Shown piece after piece: positions 49,703-59,010 of a stretch of 64,000 nucleotides of DNA (its first letter is position 1; every line of letters starts with the position of its first letter). The stretch lies in NCBI RefSeq assembly GCF_029853695.1, contig NZ_CP122537.1:1736001-1800000 (forward strand). Reading direction: 5' to 3'. This stretch comes from Jannaschia sp. GRR-S6-38 (lineage in GTDB: Bacteria > Pseudomonadota > Alphaproteobacteria > Rhodobacterales > Rhodobacteraceae). Below the pieces are notes generated by a model. It searched no databases. It saw nothing but the letters and a program-made list of their open reading frames with translations, and had not been told where the DNA came from. The position numbers and the translations under genes are program-made.

Positions 49703-51109
49703 ATGGAAGAGGCCATCCTCGAAACGATCCCGCTGACCGACGAACTGGCCCGCCTGTGGAGCCAGGCGACGCTGTTCGCGGGCGATCTGCTGCAGCCGGG
49801 CTGGAAGCTGTGGCAGCTGCTGATCGTCCTGGGGCTGATCGCGCTGGCCTACGGCCTGCGCCGCATCGTCGCGGAGCGGATGACGCATTGGATGCGCGGC
49901 CAGACCGGGCGGCCGAAATGGCAGCTCCGCGCACTGGTCATCCTGCGCAACCGGCTGGGGCTCGTGTTCTTCGCGGCCATCGCCTGGGCCGTCTACGTCA
50001 CGATGCAGCAGGTGACCTGGCCGTCGCGCAGCTATCTGGTGGGGCTCGCGGCGACCATCGGAACGGCCTGGATGATCGTCAGCTTCGTCGCCCGGCTGGT
50101 CCGCAACCCGTTCCTGCGCAAGATCGTGACCTGGGCGCTCTGGATCTACGTCACGCTCTTCTACCTCGGCATCTGGGACGAGACGCGCGACGCGCTCGAT
50201 ACCGTCGCGCTGGAGATCGGCGATTTCCGCATCTCGATCCTGTCGCTGCTGACCGCTGTCGTCGTCATTGGCGTGCTGTTCTTCTTCGCGCGCTTCCTGT
50301 CCAAGACCACCGCCTCCCGCATCTCGCAGAACGAGGATCTCAGCCCCTCGATGAAGGTGCTGGTCGTGAAGATGCTGCAGATCGTCCTCTATGCGGGGGC
50401 GTTCTTCATCGGGCTGAAGGCGGTGGGGTTCGACCTGACCGGGCTCGCGGTCCTGTCGGGCGCCATCGGCGTGGGCCTCGGCTTCGGCCTGCAGAAGGTG
50501 GTGTCGAACCTCGTCTCGGGCGTGATCATCCTGCTCGACAAGTCGATCAAGCCCGGCGACGTCATCTCGCTGGGCGAGACCTTCGGCTGGGTGACCACGC
50601 TGACCGCGCGCTACGTCTCCATCACCACACGGGACGGCAAGGAATACCTCATCCCGAACGAGGACCTGATCACCGGGCAGGTGGTGAACTGGTCGCATTC
50701 CAACAGCTTCGTTCGGCTCGATATCTATTTCGGCACCGCCTATGGCGACGACCCGCACCTCGTCCGCAAGGTCGCGATCGAGGCGGCGTCGGGCACCAAG
50801 CGCGTGCTGTCGATCAAGCCGCCGGTCTGTCACATCGTGGGCTTCGGCGACTCCAGCGTGGACTACATCCTGCGCTTCTGGATCTCGGACCCGACCGACG
50901 GGCTGACCAATATCCGCGGCAACGTCTATCTCGCGCTCTGGGACGCGTTCCAGGAGCACGGCATCTCGATCCCGTTCCCGCAGCGCGAGATGCGCGTGCT
51001 CAACCCCGAGGAGCTGCGCACCGATGCGCCCCGGTCCGCCGCGGAGCGTGCGGCGCAAGGCCCGGCGGGCGATCCGGACGGGCCGGCGCGCGAGCCGGGA
51101 CCCGGTTGA
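49703..51109 (+). CDS. MscS-family mechanosensitive channel
   Basis: 468 residues from ATG 49703. Several N-terminal membrane helices (from about [18 protein letters not shown]) precede the pore-lining helix [34 protein letters not shown]. The beta domain follows ([41 protein letters not shown]), then the C-terminal alpha/beta cage. It opens under hypo-osmotic tension to release solutes. The extra N-terminal helices make it larger than E. coli MscS and closer to the YbdG/YnaI type. A predicted promoter for rsfS follows at 51145-51174. Confidence 0.92.
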   Translation: MEEAILETIPLTDELARLWSQATLFAGDLLQPGWKLWQLLIVLGLIALAYGLRRIVAERMTHWMRGQTGRPKWQLRALVILRNRLGLVFFAAIAWAVYVTMQQVTWPSRSYLVGLAATIGTAWMIVSFVARLVRNPFLRKIVTWALWIYVTLFYLGIWDETRDALDTVALEIGDFRISILSLLTAVVVIGVLFFFARFLSKTTASRISQNEDLSPSMKVLVVKMLQIVLYAGAFFIGLKAVGFDLTGLAVLSGAIGVGLGFGLQKVVSNLVSGVIILLDKSIKPGDVISLGETFGWVTTLTARYVSITTRDGKEYLIPNEDLITGQVVNWSHSNSFVRLDIYFGTAYGDDPHLVRKVAIEAASGTKRVLSIKPPVCHIVGFGDSSVDYILRFWISDPTDGLTNIRGNVYLALWDAFQEHGISIPFPQREMRVLNPEELRTDAPRSAAERAAQGPAGDPDGPAREPGPG

Positions 51110-51144
51110 AGCCGGGCGGTTCGCCGCCCATATCGATGGCAAGA

Positions 51145-51174
51145 TTGCCCGGCGACCGATGCCGGTGTTATCAT
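51145..51174 (+). promoter_or_regulatory. Candidate sigma-70 promoter of rsfS
   Basis: TTGCCC (51145-51150), an 18-base spacer and TATCAT (51169-51174), about 50 bases before the predicted rsfS start. A GGCCCC-CGCC-GGGGCC hairpin (51183-51198) lies in the leader. Confidence 0.35.
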
Positions 51175-51223
51175 TATATTAAGGCCCCCGCCGGGGCCGC
51201 CCCAGACCCGGAGGATCAGACCC

Positions 51224-51622
51224 CTGTCTGCCCAAACCATTGCCGCCGACCAGGCCGGCCCGGCCCGCAAGGGCACCGCCGCCAGCGACGAGTTGCTGGC
51301 TCTCATCCTGACATCGCTGGACGAAGACAAGGCCGAGGACGTCGTGCAGATCGACCTCAACGGCAAGTCCGCCGTGGCCGACCACATGGTCGTGGCCTCC
51401 GGCCGTTCGACGCGTCAGGTCACCGCCATCGCCGAGAAGCTGGCCGACCGCCTGAAGGACCGGCTGGGCCGGACCGCGCGGACGGAGGGCAAGGCGCAGG
51501 GCGACTGGGTCCTCGTCGATGCGGGCGACGTGATCGTCCATATCTTCCGCCCGGAAGTGCGCGAGTTCTACCAGCTGGAGAAGATGTGGCAGGACCCGTC
51601 CGAGGCGAAGCGGCCGAACTGA
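51224..51622 (+). CDS. rsfS: Ribosomal silencing factor RsfS
   Basis: I place the start at CTG 51224, because GGAGGA (51210-51215) lies 8 bases upstream. The added N-terminus (LSAQTIAADQAGPARKGTAA) precedes the domain start SDELLALILTSLDEDKAEDVVQ. The TTG at 51293 gives 109 residues but has no ribosome site. The core shows VVQIDLNGKSAVADHMVVASGRSTRQV and GDWVLVDAGDVIVHIFRPEVREFYQLEKMW. RsfS binds ribosomal protein L14 and blocks subunit joining in starved cells. It heads a run rsfS-rlmH-gpmI. Confidence 0.85.
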   Translation: MSAQTIAADQAGPARKGTAASDELLALILTSLDEDKAEDVVQIDLNGKSAVADHMVVASGRSTRQVTAIAEKLADRLKDRLGRTARTEGKAQGDWVLVDAGDVIVHIFRPEVREFYQLEKMWQDPSEAKRPN

Positions 51623-51679
51623 TCGCCCGGCGGACGTGATGCGCCCGGACCCCGCGCCGGCCCGAGCCCGGGCGCGCCC

Positions 51680-52144
51680 ATGAAGCTGCATCTCGTCGCG
51701 GTGGGCCGCCTGCGGAAGGGGCCCGAGAAGGTGCTGGTCGACGACTATCTCGACCGCTTCGCCCGGACCGGGCGCGCGCTGGGCCTGCCGCCGATCAATC
51801 TGGTCGAACTGGACGCCAGGGGCGCGGGGCAGGGGGCGGAGGCCGATCTGATCGCGCGGGCCCTGCCACCCGGCGCGGCCGTCGCGATCCTCGACGAGCG
51901 CGGCCGCCAGCTCACCTCGCCCGAGCTCGCCCGGCAGATCGAAACCTGGCGCGACCAGGCGCGCGACGTGGCCTTCGTGATCGGCGGGGCCGACGGGCTG
52001 ACGGACGAGCTCCGCGCCCGCGCCGATCTCGCCATCAGCTTCGGCGCGGTGGTCTGGCCGCATATGCTGGTCCGCGTGATGCTCGCCGAACAGCTCTACC
52101 GCGCCGCCGCGATCCTGGCGGGCGCCCCCTACCATCGTGCCTGA
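51680..52144 (+). CDS. rlmH: 23S rRNA pseudouridine-1915 N3-methyltransferase
   Basis: 154 residues. SPOUT-class dimeric enzyme that methylates pseudouridine 1915 of 23S rRNA. KLHLVAVGRLRKGPEKVLVDDYLDR starts it; the knot region is VAFVIGGADGLTDELR followed by FGAVVWPHMLVRVMLAEQLYRA. The ribosome site is weak. It follows rsfS by 57 bases, the usual pairing. Confidence 0.96.
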   Translation: MKLHLVAVGRLRKGPEKVLVDDYLDRFARTGRALGLPPINLVELDARGAGQGAEADLIARALPPGAAVAILDERGRQLTSPELARQIETWRDQARDVAFVIGGADGLTDELRARADLAISFGAVVWPHMLVRVMLAEQLYRAAAILAGAPYHRA

Positions 52145-52187
52145 GCCCGGCCTAGAACGGGCCGGAACCGCCGCGGAGGCCGATCCC

Positions 52188-53699
52188 ATGCAGAAGAAAC
52201 CCGTCATCCTGTGCATCCTCGACGGCTGGGGCATCAGCGACCGGCCCGAGCAATCCGCGCCGGACGTGGCCGACACGCCCAATTTCGACCGGCTGATGCG
52301 CGAATGCCCCCACGCGACGCTGGTCACCTACGGCCCCGATGTGGGCCTGCCCGAGGGGCAGATGGGCAATTCCGAGGTCGGGCACATGAATATCGGCGCG
52401 GGCCGCGTCGTGCGGATGGATCTGGGCCTGATCGACCACGCGATCGAGACCGGCAGCTTCGCGCGCGAAGAGGCGCTGACCGGCTGGATCGACGCGCTCA
52501 AGGCCTCGGGCGGGACGGCGCATCTGATGGGCGTGATCTCGGATGGCGGCGTGCATGGACATATCAACCACGTGATCGCGGCCTGCGAGGCGGTAACGGC
52601 GGCGGGCGTGCCGGTCGTGCTGCACGCGGTGACCGACGGCCGCGACGTGCCGCCGCGATCGGCCGAGGACTTCGTCGACAAGCTTCTGGCCGACCTGCCC
52701 GACGGCGCGCGGGTCGGCACGCTGTCGGGGCGCTATTTCGCGATGGACCGCGACAACCGCTGGGACCGCGTCAGGCGCGCTTGGGACGCGATGGTGCACG
52801 CGATGGGCGAGGCCGCCCCGGATGCTGCCGCCGCGGTGCGGGCGGCGCGCGACCGCGACGAGAGCGACGAATTCATCCAGCCCACCGTGATCGACGGCTA
52901 CGCGGGCATGCGCGACGGCGACGGGTTCTTCTGCCTCAACTTCCGCGCCGACCGCGCGCGCGAGATCCTGTCGGCCCTGGCCGCGCCCGGTTTCGACGGG
53001 TTCGACGCGGGCGAGCGGCCCGACCTGCACATGCTGGGCATGGTCGACTATTCCGAGAAGCACGACCGTTTCATGGCGACCGTCTTTCCCAAGCAGACCG
53101 TCCCGAACACGCTGGGCCACTGGGTCGCGACCAAGGGGCTGCGCCAGTTCCACGTCGCCGAGACCGAGAAATACCCCCATGTGACCTTCTTCCTGAACGG
53201 CGGGAAGGAGGACCCGGAGCCCGGCGAGGACCGCACCATGCCGAATTCGCCCGACGTGGCGACCTACGACCTGCAGCCCGAGATGTCGGCGGCCGCCGTC
53301 ACCGAAGCCTTCGTCGGCGCGATCCGCGACGGCTACGACCTGATCGTGGTGAATTACGCCAATCCCGACATGGTGGGCCATACCGGCGATCTGCAGGCCG
53401 CGGCGAAGGCCTGCGAGGCGGTGGATGCCGGTCTCGGCGCGGTGCTGGAGGCGCTGGAGGGCGGCGACGGGGCGATGATCGTCTGCGCCGACCACGGCAA
53501 CTGCGAGACCATGATCGACCCCGAGACGGGGAAGGCGCACACGGCCCACACGCTCAACCCCGTGCCGGTGATCCTCTGGGGCGGGCCCGAGGGCGCGCGG
53601 CTGCGCGATGGGCGGCTGGGCGACCTGGCCCCGACCCTTCTGGAGCTCATGGGGATCGCGCCGCCTGAAGAAATGACGGGCCAGAGCCTGATCGCATGA
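52188..53699 (+). CDS. gpmI: Phosphoglycerate mutase, cofactor-independent
   Basis: 503 residues from ATG 52188 (GGAGG about 8 bases upstream). Mn-dependent alkaline-phosphatase-fold enzyme converting 3- to 2-phosphoglycerate. Metal Asp12 is in ILDGWG and the phosphorylated Ser62 in GQMGNSEVGHMNIG; SDGGVHGHINHVIA, NYANPDMVGHTGD and CADHGNCE supply the other metal ligands. It overlaps the next gene by ATGA. Confidence 0.97.
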   Translation: MQKKPVILCILDGWGISDRPEQSAPDVADTPNFDRLMRECPHATLVTYGPDVGLPEGQMGNSEVGHMNIGAGRVVRMDLGLIDHAIETGSFAREEALTGWIDALKASGGTAHLMGVISDGGVHGHINHVIAACEAVTAAGVPVVLHAVTDGRDVPPRSAEDFVDKLLADLPDGARVGTLSGRYFAMDRDNRWDRVRRAWDAMVHAMGEAAPDAAAAVRAARDRDESDEFIQPTVIDGYAGMRDGDGFFCLNFRADRAREILSALAAPGFDGFDAGERPDLHMLGMVDYSEKHDRFMATVFPKQTVPNTLGHWVATKGLRQFHVAETEKYPHVTFFLNGGKEDPEPGEDRTMPNSPDVATYDLQPEMSAAAVTEAFVGAIRDGYDLIVVNYANPDMVGHTGDLQAAAKACEAVDAGLGAVLEALEGGDGAMIVCADHGNCETMIDPETGKAHTAHTLNPVPVILWGGPEGARLRDGRLGDLAPTLLELMGIAPPEEMTGQSLIA

Positions 53700-54793
53700 T
53701 ACTGCGCGCGCTTCTGCTCTGGGCCCTGCTGGCCGGCGCCGCGCAGGCGCAATCGGCCGACACGGCGCGCCGCGCGGCGGGCCAGCTCGCCGAGGCGGCG
53801 CTGGCACTGGACGCGGCGCAGAGCGCTGGCGATCGCGTGACCGCCCTGACCGGCGTGGTGCGCGCCTACGAGACCGGCCTCTCGGCGCTGCGCGACGGGC
53901 TGCGCCAGCTTGCCATCCGCGAGACGGCGCTGGCCACGGACCTGGCCGCGCGCGAGGGGGAGATCGCGCGGCTGGTCGCGGCGCTTTCGACCATCGAGCG
54001 GTCGCCCGGTCCGCTCCTGCTGCTGCATCCCTCCGGGGCGCTGGGCACGGCGCGCAGCGCGATGATGCTGGGCGAGATCACGCCCGCGCTGAACCGCGAG
54101 GCCGAGGTGCTGCGCCGCGACCTCTCCGAATTGCAGCAGCTGCGCCGCCTGGAGGAGACCGCCGCGCAAAGCCTGCGGGCGGGGCTGACCGGCGTGCAGG
54201 CCGCGCGCGCTGCGCTCTCCGAGGCGATCACCGACCGCGCGCCGCTGCCCGAACGCTTCGCCGCCGACGCCGCGCGGGTGGCCGGGCTGCGCGACCGCGT
54301 CGACACGCTCGAGGCCTTCGCCGACGGGCTGGGCGCCTTGCCCGCGGCGGTCGATGCCGCGCCGGCCCGGCCCCTGCCGCTTCCGGTCGCGGGCACCCTG
54401 CTGCGTGAATACCAGGAGCCGGACGCCGCGGGAATCGTCCGCCCGGGCCTCGTGCTGGCCACCGCCGCGGGCGCGCTGGTGACGGCACCCACGGCGGGCA
54501 CGATCCGCTATGCGGGCCCGCTTCTCGATTACGGCAACGTGATCATCCTGGAGCCCGAGCCCCGGACCTTGCTGGTTTTCGCCGGGCTGTCGGAGGTTTA
54601 TGGTCGCGCCGGTGAGATCGTTGCGGCGTCCGCGCCGCTTGGTTTGATGGGCGGATCGGTGCCGGATGCGGGCGATTTCCTCCGCGACGCATTGTCCGGT
54701 GGTGGCGTATCCCGGCCGGAGACGCTTTATGTGGAAGTGAGAGAGGCCGGGAGGCCCGTGGACCCGGCGACCTGGTTCGCCAAAGACGAGTAG
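53696..54793 (+). CDS. Murein hydrolase activator EnvC-like protein (M23 fold, catalytic residues lost)
   Basis: 365 residues. Signal peptide MILRALLLWALLAGAAQAQ, a long helical coiled-coil-like region (about 25-200), then a LytM domain. The domain keeps GALVTAPTAGTIRYAGPLLDYGNVIILEPE but lacks the HxxxD and HxH zinc ligands: the last motif reads LLVFAGL where active enzymes have AHL. This matches EnvC/NlpD-type activators that stimulate amidases during division, acting in the periplasm. It is coupled to gpmI (ATGA) and followed 11 bases later by ctpA. Confidence 0.85.
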   Translation: MILRALLLWALLAGAAQAQSADTARRAAGQLAEAALALDAAQSAGDRVTALTGVVRAYETGLSALRDGLRQLAIRETALATDLAAREGEIARLVAALSTIERSPGPLLLLHPSGALGTARSAMMLGEITPALNREAEVLRRDLSELQQLRRLEETAAQSLRAGLTGVQAARAALSEAITDRAPLPERFAADAARVAGLRDRVDTLEAFADGLGALPAAVDAAPARPLPLPVAGTLLREYQEPDAAGIVRPGLVLATAAGALVTAPTAGTIRYAGPLLDYGNVIILEPEPRTLLVFAGLSEVYGRAGEIVAASAPLGLMGGSVPDAGDFLRDALSGGGVSRPETLYVEVREAGRPVDPATWFAKDE

Positions 54794-54804
54794 GGAAACG
54801 ACCC

Positions 54805-56145
54805 ATGAGAAAGACCGCGATGGCCGCCGCGACCGGAATGGTTGCTGGCATCCTGGCGACCACGCAGATCGCCGGGCCGCTCCTCGCGCAGGAAAACGCG
54901 AACCAGGCCAGCGTCTACGAGCAGCTGGACCTGTTCGGCATCGTCTTCGAGCGCATCCGCAACCAATATGTCGAGGAAGTCGACGAGGGCGAGCTGATCG
55001 AGGCCGCGATCAACGGCATGCTGACCTCGCTCGACCCGCATTCCTCCTATCTGCCGCCGCGCGATTTCGAGGACATGCAGACCGATACCCGCGGCGAGTT
55101 CGGCGGCCTCGGCATCGAGGTCACGCAGGAAGAGGGTTACGTGAAGGTCATCACCCCGATGGACGGCACCCCGGCCTACGAGGCGGGCGTCGAGGCGGGC
55201 GACTTCATCACCGCCGTCGATGGCGAGACGCTACTGGGCCTGACGCTGGAGGAGGCGGTCGACCTGATGCGCGGGCCCGTCGGCTCGGACATCATCGTGA
55301 CCATCGTGCGCGAGGGGCTGGAAGAGCCGCTCGACATCACGATCACCCGCGACACGATCAAGCTGACCGCGGCCCGCGTGCGGCAGGAAGGCGACAGCGT
55401 CGTCGTCCGCGTCTCGACCTTCAACGACCAGACCCTGCCCAATGTGCGCGCCGGGCTGGAGGAGGTGCTTGCCGAGGCCGGCGGGCTGGAGAGCGTCAAC
55501 GGGATCGTGCTCGACCTGCGCAACAATCCCGGCGGCCTGCTGACCGCGGGCGTGGCGCTGGCCGACGCGTTCCTCGAGCAGGGCGAAATCGTCTCGACCC
55601 GCTCGCGCGAGGCCGACGAGGGCGACCGCTTCAACGCGCGCGCCGGCGACATCGCCGAGGGCAAGCCGATGGTCGTGCTGATCAATGGCGGCTCGGCCTC
55701 CGCCTCCGAGATCGTGGCGGGCGCGCTGCAGGATCACCGCCGCGCGGTGGTCGTGGGCACCAAGTCCTTCGGCAAGGGGTCGGTCCAGACGATCATGCCG
55801 GTGCAGGGCGACGGCGCGATCCGCCTGACGACCTCGCGCTACTACACGCCGTCGGGCCGCTCGATCCAGGCGCTGGGCATCTCGCCCGACATCGTCGTGG
55901 TGCAGCCGCCCCGCGTCCCCGAGGAGGAGACCGCCGAGGAGGAGACGGACCGTCCCCGCCGCTCCGAGGCGGGCCTGCGCGGCGCTCTGGGAAATGACAG
56001 CCTGACCGACGAGCAGCAGGAGCAGGTCCGCCAGGAGCAGGAGGCCGCCGTCGAGGCCGCCGAACTGCGCGACGAGGATTACCAGCTCGCCTACGCGATC
56101 GACATCCTGAAGGGGCTGTCGGCCATCGAGACGGCGGCGAAGTGA
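54805..56145 (+). CDS. ctpA: Carboxy-terminal processing protease (S41)
   Basis: 446 residues. Signal peptide, an N-terminal helical part (YEQLDLFGIVFERIRNQYVEEV), a PDZ domain (about 90-170, GLGIEVTQEEGYVKVITPMDGTPAYEAGVEAGD) and the S41 core. Catalytic Ser is in GGSASASEIVAGAL and Lys in VGTKSFGKGSVQ. The acidic C-terminal tail (EEETAEEETDRPRRSE) carries helical repeats. It trims periplasmic proteins, and in this family often acts with EnvC-like partners. Its stop is adjacent to the rppH reading frame (GTGA at 56142). Confidence 0.96.
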   Translation: MRKTAMAAATGMVAGILATTQIAGPLLAQENANQASVYEQLDLFGIVFERIRNQYVEEVDEGELIEAAINGMLTSLDPHSSYLPPRDFEDMQTDTRGEFGGLGIEVTQEEGYVKVITPMDGTPAYEAGVEAGDFITAVDGETLLGLTLEEAVDLMRGPVGSDIIVTIVREGLEEPLDITITRDTIKLTAARVRQEGDSVVVRVSTFNDQTLPNVRAGLEEVLAEAGGLESVNGIVLDLRNNPGGLLTAGVALADAFLEQGEIVSTRSREADEGDRFNARAGDIAEGKPMVVLINGGSASASEIVAGALQDHRRAVVVGTKSFGKGSVQTIMPVQGDGAIRLTTSRYYTPSGRSIQALGISPDIVVVQPPRVPEEETAEEETDRPRRSEAGLRGALGNDSLTDEQQEQVRQEQEAAVEAAELRDEDYQLAYAIDILKGLSAIETAAK

Positions 56146-56183
56146 GCCGCCGGGGGCGGGCCGCCCGGCCCGCCCGCGTTCCC

Positions 56184-56660
56184 ATGACCCCCGACCAGAT
56201 CGCCCATCTGCCTTTCCGTCCCTGCGCGGGCGTCTGCCTGACGAACCCGCAGGGGCTGGTCTGGGCGGGCGAGCGCATCGACACGCCCGGCGCCTGGCAG
56301 ATGCCGCAGGGCGGGATCGACCCCGGCGAGACGCCCGAGGCCGCCGCCCTGCGCGAGCTGCGCGAGGAGACCGGCCTGACCGCGGACATGGTCGAGATGC
56401 TGGGCCACCTGCCCGAGCCGCTGGCCTACGACCTGCCGCCGCACCTGGTGCCGAAGCTCTGGAAGGGGCGCTTTCGCGGGCAGGCGCAGCATTGGTACCG
56501 GTTCCTCTATGACGGGCCGGACGACGCCGTCGATCTCGAGGTCCACGAGCGCGAATTCTCGCAATGGCGCTGGATGGAGGCCCATGCGCTTCTGGACGCG
56601 ATCGTGCCCTTCAAGCGCGACCTCTATGCCCGCGTCTTCGCGGGATTCGGTCTGATCTGA
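56184..56660 (+). CDS. rppH: RNA pyrophosphohydrolase
   Basis: 158 residues from ATG 56184 (GTG 56142 overlaps the ctpA stop and adds 14 residues). The Nudix box GGIDPGETPEAAALRELREETG is intact, with WQMPQGGID before and FRGQAQHWYRFLYDG, EFSQWRWM after. It removes pyrophosphate from 5'-triphosphorylated mRNA and so starts RNase E-dependent decay. Confidence 0.93.
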   Translation: MTPDQIAHLPFRPCAGVCLTNPQGLVWAGERIDTPGAWQMPQGGIDPGETPEAAALRELREETGLTADMVEMLGHLPEPLAYDLPPHLVPKLWKGRFRGQAQHWYRFLYDGPDDAVDLEVHEREFSQWRWMEAHALLDAIVPFKRDLYARVFAGFGLI

Positions 56661-56751
56661 CCGGCAAGGCCCCGCCGTCGCTATCCGATACGGCTTGCGT
56701 TGCGTGCCAGCCGCGACGGATCAACGGATGACCCAAACCCGGAGACCATTC

Positions 56752-57228
56752 ATGTTCCGCGCCATCCCCGCCGCTCTCGCCGCCGCGCTCCTGGCCCAGC
56801 CCGCCGCCGCGCTCTCCTGCCTCGCGCCCACGATGCAGGGCAGTTTCCAGGCCGCCAGCGACTCCGAGGCGACCTATGTCCTGGCCCGCGGCATCTTCGC
56901 GCCGCTGCCCGACCAGCCCGAGGGCCCGGAGGGCGATCCGAACGACAAGCAGGACTACAGCGTCGAGACCCTGTTTACCGGGCAGGTCGCGTCGGCCCAG
57001 GGCTTTGTCCAGCCGGCGCGCACCGCCGTGACGATCGAGATCGGCTGCGAGGCCGCCTGGTGCGGCGCGGTCCCGGAGGGGGAGGTCGTCGCCCTGATCG
57101 AGCGCCGCGAGGACCGGTTCGTGCTGGAGCAGGGGCCCTGCCCGCGCTTCGCGCTGACCGCGACGGACGAGGTCGTGAACGCCGCGCTGGCCTGCGCGCG
57201 GGGCGAGGCCTGCGAAGCGCCCGAATAG
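56752..57228 (+). CDS. Secreted protein of unknown function with cysteine pairs
   Basis: 158 residues from ATG 56752 with GGAG 7 bases upstream. A signal peptide (MFRAIPAALAAALLAQPAAA) precedes an exported domain with seven cysteines (SCLAP, GCEAAWCG, GPCPRF and the end LACARGEACEAPE). A GDPNDKQDYSVETLFTGQV block may be a beta-rich core. I do not recognise a family. It converges on ggt with a gap of 7 bases, and it follows rppH by 91 bases. Confidence 0.65.
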   Translation: MFRAIPAALAAALLAQPAAALSCLAPTMQGSFQAASDSEATYVLARGIFAPLPDQPEGPEGDPNDKQDYSVETLFTGQVASAQGFVQPARTAVTIEIGCEAAWCGAVPEGEVVALIERREDRFVLEQGPCPRFALTATDEVVNAALACARGEACEAPE

Positions 57229-57235
57229 GCGCGGC

Positions 57236-58966
57236 CTACTCGCCGATGGCGACCCCCTCGCGGCGCGGATCGGCCCCGCCGGTCAGCCCGTCCGCGGCGA
57301 TGGCGATGGCGTGCAGGCCCGAGGTCAGGCCCCGGATATTCGTCTCGTAGCCCAGCGCGGCCAGCGGTTCGGCCAGCGCCGCCGCGGCGGTGCCTTCCTC
57401 CAGGTCGTAAGTGCCGAAGCGGTTCACCAGATGCGGCAGCGCGATGGCCTGCTGCACGTCCATGCCCCAGTCCAGATGCGCGACGATGGTCTTGGCCACG
57501 TAGCCGATGATCCGCGAGCCGCCGGGCGAGCCCACGACCATCACCGGCGCGCCGTCCCGCATCACGATGGTGGGCGACATCGACGAACGCGGCCGCTTGC
57601 CCGGCTCGACCCGATTGGCGATCGGCACGCCATCCGAATGCGTCCGGAAGGAGAAATCCGTCAGCTCGTTGTTGAGAAGGAATCCGCCCGGCGCCAGCAG
57701 GCGGGAGCCGAAGCCGTTCTCGATCGTGGTGGTCATCGACAGCGCGTTGCCCGCGGAATCGACGATCGAGATATGCGAGGTCGAGGGTAGCTCCAGCGAG
57801 GTGTCGTCGGCCAGCTCCAGTGCGGCGTGGTCCCAGGGCGGCGTGCCGGCCGTGACCTCCGGCAGGGCGTCGTCGCCGGCCAGCAGCGCCGCGCGCTCGG
57901 CCAGGTAGCCCGGATCCAGCAGCCGTGGCATCGGCACGAAGTCGCTGTCGGCCATGTAGCGGCCGCGATCCGCGAAGGCGAGGCGCGAGGCGTCGCCGAT
58001 CAGCCGCCAGGCCTGCGGGTCGTCGGGACCCAACGCGGCGATGTCGTAGGGCTCGATCAGCGCCAGGATCTGGCCGACGGTCAGCGCGCCCGACGACGGG
58101 GGCCCCATCCCGCAGATCTCGGCGCCGCGATAGGGCGCGCAGACCGCCGGGCGCTCGACCACGTCATAGGCGGCGAGGTCGTCCAGCGTCAGGACGCCGG
58201 GCTGCGCCGCGCCGCGGATGGTCGCCACGATCCCCTCGGCCACCGGACCGGAATAGAAGGCGTCGGACCCGTCGCGCGCGAAGGCGCGCAGCGTCTCGGC
58301 ATAGGCCGCGTTGACCAGCGTCGCGCCCTCGGCCAGCGGCGTGCCGCCGGGCAGGAAATAGGCCGCCGTCGCCTCGGAGCTCGAAAGCCGCTCGGCATCG
58401 TCCGCGATCAGCGTGGCGAGGCGCGGGGAGACGGCGAAGCCGTCCTCGGCCAAGGATATGGCTTCGTCGAAGAGCCCGCCCCAATTGGCGCGGCCCCAGC
58501 GGCGATGCGCCTCCTCCATCAGCAGGGGCGTGCCGGGTGTGCCCACCGAAAGCCCGCCCACGACCGCGTCGAAGAAGCCCATGGGCTCGCCATCGACCTG
58601 GAACAGCGTGGGCGTCGCCGCCATCGGCGCGGTTTCGCGCCCGTCCAGCGTCGTCAGCGCGCCGGTCGCGGCGTCGTACCACACGAGGAAGGCGCCGCCG
58701 CCCAGACCCGAGCTCTGCGGCTCGACTAGGCCCAGGACGGCCTGCACCGCGACCATGGCGTCGGCGGCGCTGCCGCCCTCGCGCAGGACCCGGGCCCCGG
58801 CCTCGGCGGCCAGCGGATTGGCGGCGGCGACCATCCAGTCCTGTGCGGTGACGGGGGCCGGCGCCTCGGGGGCAAGTCCGGTCGCGGCCTCCGGCGCGAC
58901 GGCATCGGCGGCCTGCTGCGCGAAGGCGGCGGGGGCCAGAAGGCAGAGGGCGAAGATCATGCGCAT
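57236..58966 (-). CDS. ggt: Gamma-glutamyltransferase
   Basis: 576 residues from ATG 58966 with AGGAGAG upstream. Signal peptide MRMIFALCLLAPAAFAQ. Ntn-hydrolase that self-cleaves before the catalytic Thr in LPSTSHISIVD, splitting the chain into large and small subunits. Other family blocks: SGLGGGAFLVWYDAATGALTTLDGRETAP, GMGPPSSGALTVGQ and SRIIGYVAKTIVAHLDWGMDVQQAI. It hydrolyses or transfers the gamma-glutamyl group of glutathione in the periplasm. Confidence 0.95.
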   Translation of the reverse strand: MRMIFALCLLAPAAFAQQAADAVAPEAATGLAPEAPAPVTAQDWMVAAANPLAAEAGARVLREGGSAADAMVAVQAVLGLVEPQSSGLGGGAFLVWYDAATGALTTLDGRETAPMAATPTLFQVDGEPMGFFDAVVGGLSVGTPGTPLLMEEAHRRWGRANWGGLFDEAISLAEDGFAVSPRLATLIADDAERLSSSEATAAYFLPGGTPLAEGATLVNAAYAETLRAFARDGSDAFYSGPVAEGIVATIRGAAQPGVLTLDDLAAYDVVERPAVCAPYRGAEICGMGPPSSGALTVGQILALIEPYDIAALGPDDPQAWRLIGDASRLAFADRGRYMADSDFVPMPRLLDPGYLAERAALLAGDDALPEVTAGTPPWDHAALELADDTSLELPSTSHISIVDSAGNALSMTTTIENGFGSRLLAPGGFLLNNELTDFSFRTHSDGVPIANRVEPGKRPRSSMSPTIVMRDGAPVMVVGSPGGSRIIGYVAKTIVAHLDWGMDVQQAIALPHLVNRFGTYDLEEGTAAAALAEPLAALGYETNIRGLTSGLHAIAIAADGLTGGADPRREGVAIGE

Positions 58967-59010
58967 CGGGTCTCTCCTGTCGGGGGCGGTCCCGTCAGAA
59001 TGACAGGGAT

